The notes under the pieces: generated by a model | Databases searched by the model: none | Seen by the model: the letters and a program-made list of their open reading frames with translations, nothing else | What the model was told of the DNA's origin: nothing | Assembly (NCBI RefSeq): GCF_010093815.1 | Contig: NW_022985558.1 | Location: 1,399,854-1,463,853, forward strand | DNA from: Pseudovirgaria hyperparasitica | Lineage: Eukaryota > Ascomycota > Dothideomycetes > Acrospermales > Acrospermaceae | Direction of reading: 5' to 3' | Length of the DNA stretch: 64,000 bases | In this document: piece by piece, positions 24,159 through 34,753 of the stretch | Position numbering within the stretch: the stretch's first letter is position 1 | Layout: each line of letters opens with the position of its first letter | Made by a program: the position numbers and the translations under genes

Positions 24159-24191
24159 GATGTAGTTTAAGATGTAGTTTAAGATGTAGTT
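24159..24191. repeat. 12-bp tandem repeat
   Basis: GATGTAGTTTAA in two exact copies plus a partial third (GATGTAGTT). Confidence 0.9.
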
Positions 24192-25269
24192 GACAAAGGA
24201 CCTGCAGTGCTGGACCCAGTTGATGGTGATACCTCATTGACCGGAAGGCTTGAGCAACCATGAGCCGCGCTGCGTCTACCTCTTCAATCTTCAGGGGCAC
24301 TTCAATGGATTTGCGTCTTCCTTTGAGCCGCCGTCTTTGAGTTCGTGAAGGGGGCAGCAGGGGTAGATTGTGGCCGAATCTGGCAATCGCGCTGGGAACA
24401 TGGACATGTTGCATGGCTCTTCGGGTTTCGAGAGTTGGGCTCCCCTCCCATTCAGCCTTCTCCGAAGAATGAAGACGAAGTGCCTCGAGCCTGCAGTTCT
24501 AATCTCGTTTCCGATAACAGCTAGTCTGCCGTTGCGTCATCATTAGCGCTAGAAGAGCCCGTACGGCCATCCGGTGCCATGCGGGCTGCAAGAAGGGCCT
24601 GCTACCATTGGCCGGTAGGAGTTCCCTGCATAGCGGCATGATGGCGGGTAGAAGTGGGCCTTTCCGAAAAGCGGGACCCCAAACTCGGGAAAGCGATAGG
24701 CGGTAGGGCGCCGAGGATCAGCGAGCCCGCGCGGGCGATTAAGGAGAACGGGCGCCATTGTTGCCAAGGCTGCTTATGTCAAGGGTCATGAATGGTTACG
24801 CATTCAACATCGTCTCTGCATGCAATTATGGGAATCAATTGCTTGTAAGTTGTATCCAACCGTCGGAAGTAGTCATTGATAGAGAACACACCCTATACAT
24901 CTACATTACCAATTTCTGTCTCAGCCGCTGTAATGATAGGCTGATATAGGTGGCTTGTCTTGTGAATTGGGTGGATGAATCAAGCTTAGTGTAAATCAAT
25001 TATCTACCAATCCTTCTCCGACGATGGGGCAGAAGATAAGGGGAATGGGAAGGCAGGTTGGAGTAGATGGTAAGGGATATACTGTTCGTTATACTTCTGA
25101 GTGGAGAAGTAGTCGTAGCACAGACGATCGAAAATTGTTAAGAGATATTAGGACGCCAAACGGTCAGTAATGAAAGATGGTCAACTTCGCTTCTCGCTCT
25201 TCTTGCTCTCTACCGAACAGTGTACAGTTTGCCAGACTCCACATCAACGATTATCAGCCCTTCTGTCGT

Positions 25270-25375
25270 CACCCATTGTACGTCCCATTTGTTTGTCTTT
25301 TGGGTCCATTTCACGCAGATGTCCTTGCCCAAAAACGCTCTAGTCGGGGATGTTGCATAGGTACCGCTCCCTGAG
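25270..25375 (-). pseudogene. Decayed partial copy of the 25.7-26.5 kb gene
   Basis: Bases 25301-25361 align without gaps to 25995-26055, inside the neighbouring minus-strand gene; I count 51 of 61 identical and 7 of 10 differences are transitions. In the matching minus frame this copy reads LCNIPD, a TAG stop (25340-25342), then SVFGQGHLREMDP, against LCNIPYWIVFGQGYLREMDP in the intact copy. Similarity fades quickly on both sides, so the outer limits are guesses. This looks like a non-functional remnant of a duplication. Confidence 0.55.
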
Positions 25376-25718
25376 AGAGCTTTGTGCGATTCCAGATCTC
25401 CTGGATGTCTTACTATCACCACATGTCCCTACTTTCCAGGACAAATCGTTCGCTTTCATAAATTCTACTTCCCGGACGTCTTACCCGGGCCAGGGCCTGC
25501 TAGTTCCGGCCCAAGATTTTGCTCTAGCTTCGTGTTGCCTTCGACGAGATCGTGTAGGAATTCGCATGTTTCAAGGATGACCGTTGTTTGGCTTGGCTTT
25601 GTATCCATTAAAGCAGGAACAAGATCACGAATCATTGACAAATTCTTCCCGATGATGGTGCGTCGGCGTTGCTCCGATTCGTTGTGATTCTGCCACCGCT
25701 GTTCTTCAGTGAGCTTGA

Positions 25719-26474
25719 CTAAGATTCTTGATAAGTGGTGGAGGTATTCGACAAGGCCAAGTCGGATCCAGATTGGAGGGGTAGCGAAGACAGGCTCTGG
25801 CCAGAGGTTTCTGGCCTGAAGAATGGCTCTGCAGACTCATGGGTTGTTCTCTTAGATTCGAAAGAGACGTCAGGTTGCGCAAGTGCAAGTTTGCTTGCGT
25901 TTCCACCCGTATCCAACCCGAGATCAACCTCCCAATCTAGAGGCACAGCGTGGTCGAAGCTCGTCCCCACGAAAGACGAATCATCCACGTCACCTGGGTC
26001 CATTTCACGCAAATATCCCTGTCCAAAAACGATCCAATATGGAATGTTGCATAGGTGTTCTTCTAGAAACTCCAGCTTAGTAGATGAAATGCTCGTCCGA
26101 TACCGTTCTTCATCCATCATGAAGCTGACAGCAATTTCAGTCTGGTTGCAACCAAGAACAGTCAAGCCCTTGAGTCCGTCAGCTCAGCTCTACGTTATCA
26201 AGTTTTGTATGCTTACGTGCTTTGCTACACTGAGTAGTCCCTCCTTCGAGACCTCCCTAAAGTTCCTTTCTTGTGTGAAGAGACACCAGTCCGTAACAGA
26301 AGCTAACTCGTCCCAGTCCCATTTATATGCGTCTTGGTGTGTGCTGCAAACGTCGAGCCATAGTTTTCTATCCCACGAGTCCCTAAAGATGGTCTCCATT
26401 TTTGGCAGCGTTTGGATAGCAGGGGGATACTTTGTGGTAGAATAACGGAGGAGGAGTATCTTCCGAACCAACAT
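25719..26474 (-). CDS. Uncharacterised protein, two exons
   Basis: I do not recognise this protein. Minus-strand frames 26474-26217 and 26168-25719 join through a 48-bp intron with a GTAAGC donor and CAAG acceptor in phase, giving 235 aa: ...SVAKH|GLTVLGCNQTE.... Protein-like character comes from a Trp/Asp-rich N-terminal half (DSWDRKLWLDVC, YKWDWDELASVTDWC) and an acidic, Ser-rich C-terminal half. The start could be 26474 or, more conservatively, the METIF methionine at 26399; a further upstream exon is possible. No signal peptide or membrane segment is evident. A broken partial copy lies about 0.7 kb downstream (25270-25375) and a BCS1-like pseudogene lies upstream. The gene may itself be decaying; expression data would decide. 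Confidence 0.5.
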
Positions 26475-26976
26475 CAGGAAGACGGCACCAGCAGGAGCAC
26501 CTCGCCCTCCTTTTATACACGAGTATGGCTAAGACTGCGAACTCGAAATGGCTACTGCATGGCGTTCCCAACGCAAGGACATGCAGGTGTCACGTATTCA
26601 GCTTGTTTCACTATCAGGGAAGAGAAGGACAGCACGCTACTGGAATCGGCGCACATGCACAATAAAACTATAACGCGGATCATACGAATCTGGAAAAAGG
26701 AACGATCCACCACCCTGGCGCCTCCACCCTGTTTGCTTCATGCTTTTCTCTCCCGCTTAATGTCAAACGATATACACTTCCTAGAATGGAATAGTTATCA
26801 GGGCACGTGAGGGCTTGGCAAAGACTTATATATACCCTCCCTCCTAGGGACGCTTCAATAGGACAATGATCAATTCTCCTTCTCACAAAAACCACGCTTG
26901 AGTACTGTTTGGCACTTAACCCTGACCATCCACTGATCTACGCTTTCTATCGCTGCTCTAGATGACTGCATGTTCT
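26475..26976. other. Intergenic, nothing recognised
   Basis: About 500 bp between the uncharacterised gene and the BCS1-like pseudogene. Only short overlapping frames are present. Confidence 0.5.
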
Positions 26977-28304
26977 CTAGAAAAATCGACACTCAATGGG
27001 AGACTCTCCGTGGTTTTCGGTACTCGAATTCATGCAAAAGTTGCAGAAAAGCTGGAAAATAACATCCTTTGTCGCATAGCCAAACCCCACTCGCCGGTAA
27101 ATTCTGCCTGGCCGAACCAGTGCTTCATCGAGCTTCTCGGGATGGTTGGTGGTCATGACAAGTAGCTGGCCCTCTACCGAACTGACCCCATGGATTGCAT
27201 TCAAAAGCCCGGTCAACGTGAGACTGCCTCCTGCACCTCCGGCTTTGACACCTCCTCGACTAAGGCCGTCATGGTCATTCGATTATGGCAAGCGCCGCTG
27301 CGCAGCCTTGTTGGCATCGACATCCTCCAAGAGCACGATACAACGACCTGGAAGATCGTCGAAGAGCTTGCTGAGCTGACCATCATCCACACTGCTGGCG
27401 AGATTCAGCTTGTATACATCGAGGCCGAAGTGGCTCACGAGGGCCAACACAGCACTTGTTTTGCACGTTCCAGGGGGTCCATGAAGCAGATAACCCCGGC
27501 GGTACGGTACATCTCCTTCCAGATAACGGGGGTGAGTTCCCAAGCTGAGAAAGTCTTGTATGTCATGTACTAAACTTTGCTTGACTTCTTCATCGAAACC
27601 GTCGAATTTTTCGAGTCTTCGTCTTCTGCCAGCCTCCATCTCGATTCTCAAAGATGAGAGTCTTTTGCTCAATCTGCTTTAGGTACTCGGCCCGACATGC
27701 ATGGAATAGCTCTCACAATGGCTGTTGAGATCGACCGAAGCAGGACAGGTATATCAACTGTCGATTACCCCAAAAAAATTTCCTGCTCTTTCACCGTTTG
27801 ATAAGGGAACCATCGGCCTTGGTGCCGAAACCAATGCTTGCCCTCCCCAAATGGAGAATCGTAGAGGCTTCTTCCGAACGGTAGTGGCAAATTCGTTGCC
27901 ATAATAGTCATCCCTTTGGCCAACGAGAACCCGTGAAAGAACGAGTGGAGTCTCCAAAGTTACGAGAAGTCCACGCATCGAGCATATCGCGTGCTTCACC
28001 AACTTCGGAGATGTACAGCGTCGAGGCTTCGAGTGTGAGAAGTGGTCACAATGGAATGGGGTATCAACTGACTATAGCATTCTCGCACAGCCCCTTTCGA
28101 GTGTCGGTAAAAATACCTTGCTGCGAACGCGACAAGCCTACATAAGCCAAGCAGTCCGGCACAGCTGTTCAAGTGTCCGGCGAGAAGCTGCTGGAAGGCG
28201 ACGAGAGTGGTGTTGAGGCTAGGAAAGAGGAGGTCAATAAGAGAGATGGACTGTGGCGAGGAAGGGTGAAGGGGCACGGAGAAAGCGTCGTTGTATGTTG
28301 CCAT
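26977..28304 (-). pseudogene. BCS1-like AAA ATPase pseudogene
   Basis: Relic of a BCS1-type mitochondrial inner-membrane AAA protein. Exon 1 (28304-28073) gives the N-terminal membrane region (LIDLLFPSL, QQLLAGHLNS) and joins across a 46-bp intron to STLYISEVGEARDMLDAW, a typical BCS1 N-domain pattern. Further on the minus strand come SCFGRSQQPL, a TGA stop (27713-27715), ELFHACRAEYLKQIEQKT, a frameshift near 27600, DEEVKQSLVHDIQDFLS, YRRGYLLHGPPG, IVLLEDVDAN, a TAA stop (27283-27285), then TGLLNAIHGVSSVEGQLLV, MTTNHPEKLDEALVRPGRI. Reading frame is also disturbed at about 27840-27930. The Walker A motif is GPPGTCKT, with Cys (codon 27463-27465) in place of the nucleotide-binding Gly. The C-terminus is shorter than usual. 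Two stops, frame breaks and the lost Walker A glycine make a functional product very unlikely. Confidence 0.87.
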
Positions 28305-29314
28305 TGCGAAAAACTCTTGTGAGTTAACAGTATCATGTAGTGATGAGCTTGAGACTTTTATTATTCTTTATACTTTAGGTACGATCGTCGATTTTTGCAA
28401 CCTCTGCAGGCGAGTCCATGTTCGACACGGCAGATCACGATGATGGCTGATTAATGCGCAGTTCACTGTGGTTTCTCAGCAAGGACGCCAATCAAAAATG
28501 TTTGGACAACAAAGGTGACACCCAGTTGAGCGAATCCTATGGCGCTTTTCTCTTTTTTGATCCGCTGTCTATCCCATCTTTTGCCATGGGCCACGATGGA
28601 CATAATCGATGATGTAGCACTAGCGATAATACGACAGCCACAGAGGCTATCATCGAGAGCTGATGCTTGAAAACGTCTCCACAATACCTTCCTATGCACA
28701 GTTGCTTCTCTTTTGGGCAATCGCTATTATCGGAAGTGTCAGTACAAGTGAGATTTATGGCGATCTCCTTGGATCAGAATGAGGTAGTTTGGTTTACACC
28801 CTCGTTGGTCGCGCAGGTGAGGCATCTCATCCCACGGATTTCCCCTGGCTTCTGTGCACTGCAATCGATCAGATATCGATTGTATGCTAGTACTGTAAGA
28901 GGTAGCTACCTGGTAAAGATCGTCTTCGACCCCGGATGTGTCTAATGCGAGACTGCGTAGTCTCGCTTTTCATTGGTCCATCGCTAACAGCTGCAACTAG
29001 AAAATGCCGAGTCGGGGAGATAGTTCCGACAGCCCTGAAATTGTGCTCTCCTGTTATTGAAGTAAGTCCAGTTTCTTACCTTTGCCTGTAAACCCGCTAT
29101 GGAGTTTCCCATTCCGCCTCGTCAATCAAGTCTTACCGGAGACCATGCATGCGCGTGCATTAAGACGGAGATCATAGCCGTTATAGGTCATCCACTCATC
29201 GCCAAGACCGTGTAGAAGCTGCTGCCTAGTCGTTTGGATGGCAGGCCGACTACAGAGAAGGACGGACCTACATATACTCGACCAAGCCTTGACCTTGGGA
29301 TTTCATTTTCCTCT
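28305..29314. other. Intergenic, nothing recognised
   Basis: About 1 kb. An 85-codon minus frame (28463-28720) ends in a hydrophobic stretch (GVTFVVQTFLIGVLAE) and could be a gene remnant; I cannot assign it. Confidence 0.4.
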
Positions 29315-30277
29315 TCACTCCAAATTTTCGACCATGGCGGCCACTACATTCATCGAACCCGTAAACTCTGTTGATTGCCACCATAATTGCCAAGCGCTTG
29401 AATAATCCTCAAAACCGTTGGCCCCAAGCGACCTTTGAACTTCTGATCTCCACCGGACTGGGTTGTCGGTTGAAGAAGAAAGGTCCATCCCACTACAGAT
29501 TCGAAACTTCGTCCTGATCCATCCTCGAGGAAAGTACCCGGCAGTCTCCCAATCAACAATCCCGACTGTGCCTGAATTAGGATCGTTCTCTACAATAATG
29601 TTCCCCGGACCGAGATCAGCATGATAAAAGACGAAGCTTGAGCAGTCCATCGCCATTGCTCTACAACCTTTCTCAAGACTACCTGGGCTGTAGTCTTTAG
29701 CCGTCCTACTCTTCACAAGGTACTGCTCAGGTATATTTCTGCCGTCTACACCGCTTAGTCTGTCCGCTGTCCATTCCTGCATTTCTTTGCAGATTTCTGT
29801 CACAGCGGTTACATAATACTGACGCCAAGCCTCGTTCAAAGTAGGCCAGGCATCTGCCAGTGTCCGACCTGGCACTCTGCTAAGGAAAAGATAGGATCGG
29901 CCGTGATATTCAGTATGGTAAAGAACCTCTGGCATTGCAAAGTCTGGCTGTTTTTTCCGTACAAAATCTATTGTGGCGGCTTCCGGCGTTGTTCCCGAAA
30001 CGATCGACTTGACTTTGCAGAATGCTTTTTTTCCTACTGACCAGACTGCGGAACTGACGCCAGCACTGTACACAAGCTGAATATGTGGATTATCTGGCGG
30101 TAGTGAAGTGGTTAATGGTGGCGGTACAGGCGCTTCCGTGAGTGCGAAGCTTCTCTCGCCGTCGTCGCTCCAAGTGGCGAGACAAGAACCGCAAGTTGAA
30201 CGATGAAGCACAAGACTGCCAATCAGCCAGGTATTTGGACTCACTTGTTTGACGGACTGCTCAATAGGCTCATCCAT
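29315..30277 (-). CDS. APH-fold phosphotransferase-like protein
   Basis: Protein of 320 aa in one exon with the aminoglycoside phosphotransferase / choline-kinase fold common in filamentous fungi. Visible motifs: the catalytic loop FYHADLGPGNIIV (H-x-D-x4-N, the Brenner motif), followed by GIVDWETAGYFP, the metal-binding Asp position equivalent to DFG. Upstream, KAFCKVKS may provide the ATP-binding Lys, and YLFLSRVPGRTLADAWPTL fits the hinge region. The start at 30277 is the first Met of the frame. The fold is often found in fungal proteins of unknown substrate, so resistance to aminoglycosides should not be inferred. No neighbouring gene suggests a pathway. Confidence 0.85.
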   Translation of the reverse strand: MDEPIEQSVKQVSPNTWLIGSLVLHRSTCGSCLATWSDDGERSFALTEAPVPPPLTTSLPPDNPHIQLVYSAGVSSAVWSVGKKAFCKVKSIVSGTTPEAATIDFVRKKQPDFAMPEVLYHTEYHGRSYLFLSRVPGRTLADAWPTLNEAWRQYYVTAVTEICKEMQEWTADRLSGVDGRNIPEQYLVKSRTAKDYSPGSLEKGCRAMAMDCSSFVFYHADLGPGNIIVENDPNSGTVGIVDWETAGYFPRGWIRTKFRICSGMDLSSSTDNPVRWRSEVQRSLGANGFEDYSSAWQLWWQSTEFTGSMNVVAAMVENLE

Positions 30278-31248
30278 GATGTGAGACTAAAGAGTGGGCG
30301 AAGGAGGGAGGTAGCGGACGCTGCGAGGTGGTGCATGTGAACGATGAGGAAGACATTTGCGAGTCATATAGCTCTTCGAGGTCGAGTACCCGAGGACTTT
30401 CCGGATTTTCATCATTCATGTGTACTTACAGGAAGCATTATTCATACTCATTTCCGGCCAACCTGGTGTGATCAATAGGAAGATTCGCCGAACTTTTCAG
30501 CTCTTATATTTTCTGTTCAAGTACCTTCCAAATTGACTCCATTTGATACCGGGTGAATCGGGTATGTTGTCTTGCGTCGGAAATCCATCCGCATTCTACA
30601 TCGCAGTATCAAGAAAGGCTCTCCATTGTTGATCAGCGCGTATCCAATGATTGTAGACACCAGTTCTAGATCATCACCGACGAGATCAAAATAGCGTACT
30701 CTCGTCCTCAGTGTATTCACCTAGATAAGAAGCCAATACTCTTTCAGCCAATAGATCAAATGTTGGTGCACAGCCAATCCATCAGTAGTCGTGCGGTTCC
30801 GGCAGCCAAATCGCGACCCCTCTCGCCCTTCCTCACCTTGATCCGTACGTCAAACATGCCATCCAATAGCCCAATCGTCTTTCCATCGTGGTTTGATCGT
30901 GATTCAAATCAACAAGTATCATTCAAAGACTATTCTGTATGCTCTTGAGGCTCCGGATTTCAACTCTTGCTTCATTTTGAAGTGTTATACCGTGGATCTG
31001 CCTTCGGACACGCCCAGCTTAGCGCCGACGTCATCGGCAAGAGCGCTCGACTACCAACCATTCACCCGCGCGCCTTCCCGAACAGAATTATTGTCTGTCA
31101 ACTTCCAGCACCATGGCAGTGAGGTTGTATATCTATAACTGCTGCTGCTGCTGCTGCTGCTCGAGCCGCAGCTTCATCGTCTGCTCATCTCAACCACACT
31201 TCTCACAGCACTTGATTCCTTGATCTCAGCGCACCCACAATAGTCACA
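30278..31248. other. Intergenic, divergent promoters
   Basis: About 970 bp between the APH-like gene and the CAP gene. No supported gene. A short TGC/CTG run (TGCTGCTGCTGCTGC) lies at about 31141-31162, roughly 90 bp upstream of the CAP start. Confidence 0.5.
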
Positions 31249-32105
31249 ATGATATATCCCAAACAACCACCAATACTCCTCCTCCACCTCATCCTTCTCG
31301 CAGCCACACTCCTACTAACATTACACACCCAAGTGGTAATAGCACAACAAACAACCCCGTCGTGGACCTTATTCTCCGACGACGACGACGACGGCACATT
31401 CCACGCCGTCGTCCTCAACAGCACAAATACATACCGCCACCAACATGCCGCCCCGCCACTGGCCTGGAATACCTCCCTTGCCGACGCCGCTGCTGCGTGG
31501 GCTGACAGGTGTGTCTGGGGGCATTCTGTATGTTTCTCCCTTCCTTTTCCCCATTTCCCATGTCCCGTCTCCCCTTTTCCCCTTCGTCTTGTCCCGTTTT
31601 AACACAACAACAAAAGTCCGGCCCAACAGGCGAAAACCTCGCTACAGGCTACCCGTCCCCCACCGCCGCAATCGACAGCTGGGCCGCAGAGCGCGCGGCG
31701 TACGAGTTTGCAAAGGGTGACTTTGAGGCTGCTACCGGGCATTTTACGCAGTTGGTTTGGCTTGATACGACGAGTGTGGGGTGTGCGCGGCGGGATTGTG
31801 GAGATGATGAGGGTAGGGAGGATAGGGACGGGCAGCAGAGGGCATGGAACTGGTTCTTCGTGTGCGAGTACTACCCCGCGGGCAATGTGCTGGGGAGGTT
31901 CGTGGAGAATGTGCATGTGCAGGTTAATTCGGATGCTGGTCCGAGTGCGACTCCGACGGGTACAGGGACGGACTCGGGAGAGATGCCGGTGGAGACGGCG
32001 AGTGGCGCGGGGCATGGAGGTGGGTATGGGGATACCCGGGCGGGGTGGTGGGTTGGTGCCGTTGCGGCGGTGGTGTACGAGGCTGTTCGGGAGATGGATG
32101 GATAG
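31249..32105 (+). CDS. Secreted CAP/SCP/PR-1 family protein
   Basis: Protein of 255 aa, exons 31249-31527 and 31617-32105 (89-bp intron, phase 0). The N-terminus carries a strong hydrophobic signal (LLLHLILLAATLLLTLHTQ), so secretion is expected. The CAP domain follows: LNSTNTYRHQHAAPPLAWN, WADRCVWGHS, GENLATGYPS, the CAP1 signature GHFTQLVW with its conserved His, and WFFVCEYYPAGN, the CAP2 signature. Family members such as yeast Pry1 bind sterols and lipids outside the cell, and several plant-pathogen CAP proteins act as effectors; neither is shown here. After the domain comes a Gly/Ser/Thr-rich tail ending in a moderately hydrophobic stretch (GWWVGAVAAVVYEAV); it could be a GPI-signal-like end, but charged residues follow. 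The stop lies 60 bp from the end of the convergent hydrolase gene. Confidence 0.92.
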
Positions 32106-32165
32106 CATACGTACATACGTAACGTGTGTGTGGTATATCAACACCCTTTCCCACCCCAAAGCCTC

Positions 32166-33585
32166 TCAAAACCCAACCTCCCCCAACCACCCATTCACCC
32201 TCGCAAACGCCTCCTCCGCCGTGTAGTGATTATTAACACAATGCCCGGTCCCCCCCAAATTCACAACCGCAAACGCCCTCGCCCCACCATACAACCCCCG
32301 CACCGCCTCCGAAAACCCCCCTTTTTCACACTCACCCCTCGCCATAAAAACCGGCCCAACAACACCCACCCGCTGACAGAAAACCGCATCCTCATCCCCA
32401 TTCAACACCAACACCGCGCCCCGGAACCCCCCCGCATCAACCTGCCCCAACCCCACACTCGCAATCTCCCCCACCGTCACGCTGCCTCGATGCGTGAAAT
32501 CGTAGTGCGAGACCACACGGTCGTAGGATGTCGCGTAGAAGAGGTATTCTGCCCCGGCCTCGCGGGTGGCAGAGAGGTAGCCGAGGGGTTTGTCCGGAGC
32601 AGGGAGAAAGAGCGGGTGTGTGGCGATGCCGGACAGGCCGGCGGCGAGGAAGGGCGTGTAGCCTGTTAGGACGAGGGCGTCGGCGGCGGAGGGGTAGGTG
32701 GCGGAGAGGGCGTTGCAGATGAGACTGCCGAGGGAGTGGCAGGTTAGGATTAGGGAGGTGAAGGTGCGGGTTTGGGTCTGGGTCTGACGGCGGTGGTGTG
32801 GTTGGGCTTGGTTTGAATTTGGACTTTGGGCAGCGGAAATGGGCAGGGTGCCGCGGCGCGCAGAGGCGAGGATCTGGGCGATTGTCGCGGCTTGGAGCGG
32901 GATTTGGCATTCGAGGAGGGCGTTTGCGTGGGTTGAGGCGCCGTTGCAGAGGCGGTCGAGGGAGAGGGTGGGGAAGGCTGCGTGGGCGGCGGCGTGGATG
33001 TAGGAGTATTTGGCCTGGGCGAAGGGGGTGTTTGGGTTGAGTGGTGGTGCGAGGCCGGACCAGTAGTCTGTTTTTTTGGTGTGTTGTTGTGAGTATGTGC
33101 GTGAGTGAATACATGTCAGATTCCCGGAAGAGGAAATGGATGCAAAAACATGGCAAGCAGAACGGGGGATATCACGCACCCTTCGTATACGTCGCCCCGT
33201 GCACAAGGACCTGCAATGTCTCCGCCCTCTTCTTCCTCTGCTGCGCATCCCCATCCCCTTCATCCACAACACCCACAGGCTCACAGTACCGCCCCGCAAT
33301 CACGTACTCACCCCCTACCCTCGTCCTCGCCATCGTCGATCCCGTCACATTACCCTGCAACACCGCGTCAGTAGCAGTGCGCCAGTCTAGACCGTCCGGG
33401 AGGAGGATGTTGTCTGCAGTTGCGGAGACGGGAATGAGGATTTCTTGGCAGGTCATTGGTGTGTTTGTGTTGTTTGTGCTTGTGGTTGTGGTTGTGGTGG
33501 TGTTTGGGGAAGCGGATGATGCGTGGGCGGTGAGGCTGATGGTGCCGAGGATGGCGAGTGTATGGGTCGGGGTTGGTATGCGCAT
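32166..33585 (-). CDS. Secreted alpha/beta-hydrolase
   Basis: Protein of 435 aa, exons 33585-33180 and 33067-32166 (112-bp intron with GTGCGT donor, joined in phase as TYTK|DYWSG). The start at 33585 gives a signal peptide (MRIPTPTHTLAILGTISLTA) followed by a Thr/Asn-rich linker. Fold motifs: LQVLVHGATYTKDYW (oxyanion-type loop after strand 3), CHSLGSL as nucleophile elbow (Ser in a C-x-S-x-G variant of GxSxG), LNGDEDAVFC as the acid position and GTGHCVNNH as the catalytic His. A region near the middle (QAQPHHRRQTQTQTR) is an insertion. The family includes secreted lipases, esterases and polyketide-related hydrolases; substrate unknown. The first Met in the frame is at 33681, but the start at 33585 is preferred because it places the hydrophobic segment at the N-terminus. 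Confidence 0.85.
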
Positions 33586-34753
33586 TGTGGTAGTTTTTTC
33601 TTGTCGTTGCTCTTGTTTTGCCGGAGAGAAGAAGAGACGAAGAGAAGAAGAAGAAGAGGAGCAGGAAAAGAAAGACGTCAATAAGGAATATTACGGCGTA
33701 GAAGACGGATCCCTGCGGCACGGAGTGAACAACACGCCCCAAAAACGAATCTAAACAAACACGCATTCTAGAATGCCCCGACTAGCGGATCAGCGTATCG
33801 ATTGCCGATTGCCGATTAACAGATCATCATTAATCTTTCATCAAAACGGACGTCAAGTGTCAGCTAGCGTCAGTGTCAGTCAGTCCACCCGGCCCACCCC
33901 CCTCCAAAAAAAGGCCAGGTCCCGGCCCTGCCTAGAGACGAGACTAAACTATTTTCTAACATTATTTAACGTACTTCTATAACACCCAATTCAAACAGAG
34001 ACAGGAATTCGACAGTGCGTTCTAGGCCCCTCTCAAACTCCCTCTCCGCGCCCGGTCTCCACCTAAGAAAAAGCCTCCGGGCCATTTTCCCCTTCTCCCC
34101 TTTTTCCCCTTTTCGCCTTTTCCCCTTTTCTCCTCATCCCAAAAAGCCCGAGGCCCCACCCAGGGTCCCGTGTGGGATTTGGCAGGCTTGGCTAGGCTGC
34201 TAATCTCCGATTGACGAGGGTACACAAGCTGTGTGTTTATATTTCGGTGGTGGTCGTGTACCGAGGGTAGGGCGTGTCGTGTCTGTGTGCATACATGCAT
34301 ACATGACATGCGCGTGCGAAGACGCATTTCTCCGGGGGGTGGGGGGATCTTCAGGGACATGCATGCAGGTCATATTCAACGACACACGTAATCAGTGGTC
34401 ATGTCCGTACTTTCGATATATCCATCAATAATAATACCGTACCTCTTCGAACTTTGGCCGTCTGATGCATGCACGCATCCATCGAGGTCAACGAGGTCAA
34501 CCCATCATCACACGCATGAACACTAGGACTGCTGAGATGTACTGTTTAATCTCAATACTATGCCGGATAATTGTCAACATGGTACTCGAATTCGTCGAGA
34601 GTACTACTACCAGGCCACATGTTCAGACAGCTCTCACATAATGCATTAAACAGTCCTTCATAAATGCATTAAACTATCCGACATGAAATGCATTAACTGT
34701 CCGTCATGAAATGCAATAAACAATCCCTCATGACATGCATCAACAGTCCATAC
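33586..34753. other. Intergenic with 24-bp repeats
   Basis: About 1.2 kb without a supported gene. C/T-rich runs of CCCCTTTT type occur at 34088-34136, and a degenerate tandem repeat ends just before the CoA-ligase stop codon (listed separately). Confidence 0.5.
34633..34749. repeat. Degenerate ~24-bp tandem repeat
   Basis: Five imperfect copies of a unit close to TCATGAAATGCATTAAACAG followed by TCC. It lies immediately 3' of the CoA-ligase gene and would fall in its 3' untranslated region. Confidence 0.85.

Larger units (their letters stand above)
20388..25718. other. Gene-poor stretch, no supported gene
   Basis: About 5.3 kb in which no frame on either strand looks like a known protein or assembles across splice sites. 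Frames are short (mostly under 110 codons) and overlap on both strands. It holds a 19-base G run (23360-23378), a 12-bp tandem repeat (24159-24191) and, at its right end, a decayed protein fragment (listed). The minus frame 24549-24767 has protein-like composition but I do not recognise it. Confidence 0.5.

Noticed and set aside
29315-30277. Antibiotic-resistance interpretation of the APH-fold gene
   Set aside because: The fold is widespread in fungi with many substrates; nothing in the sequence points to aminoglycosides.
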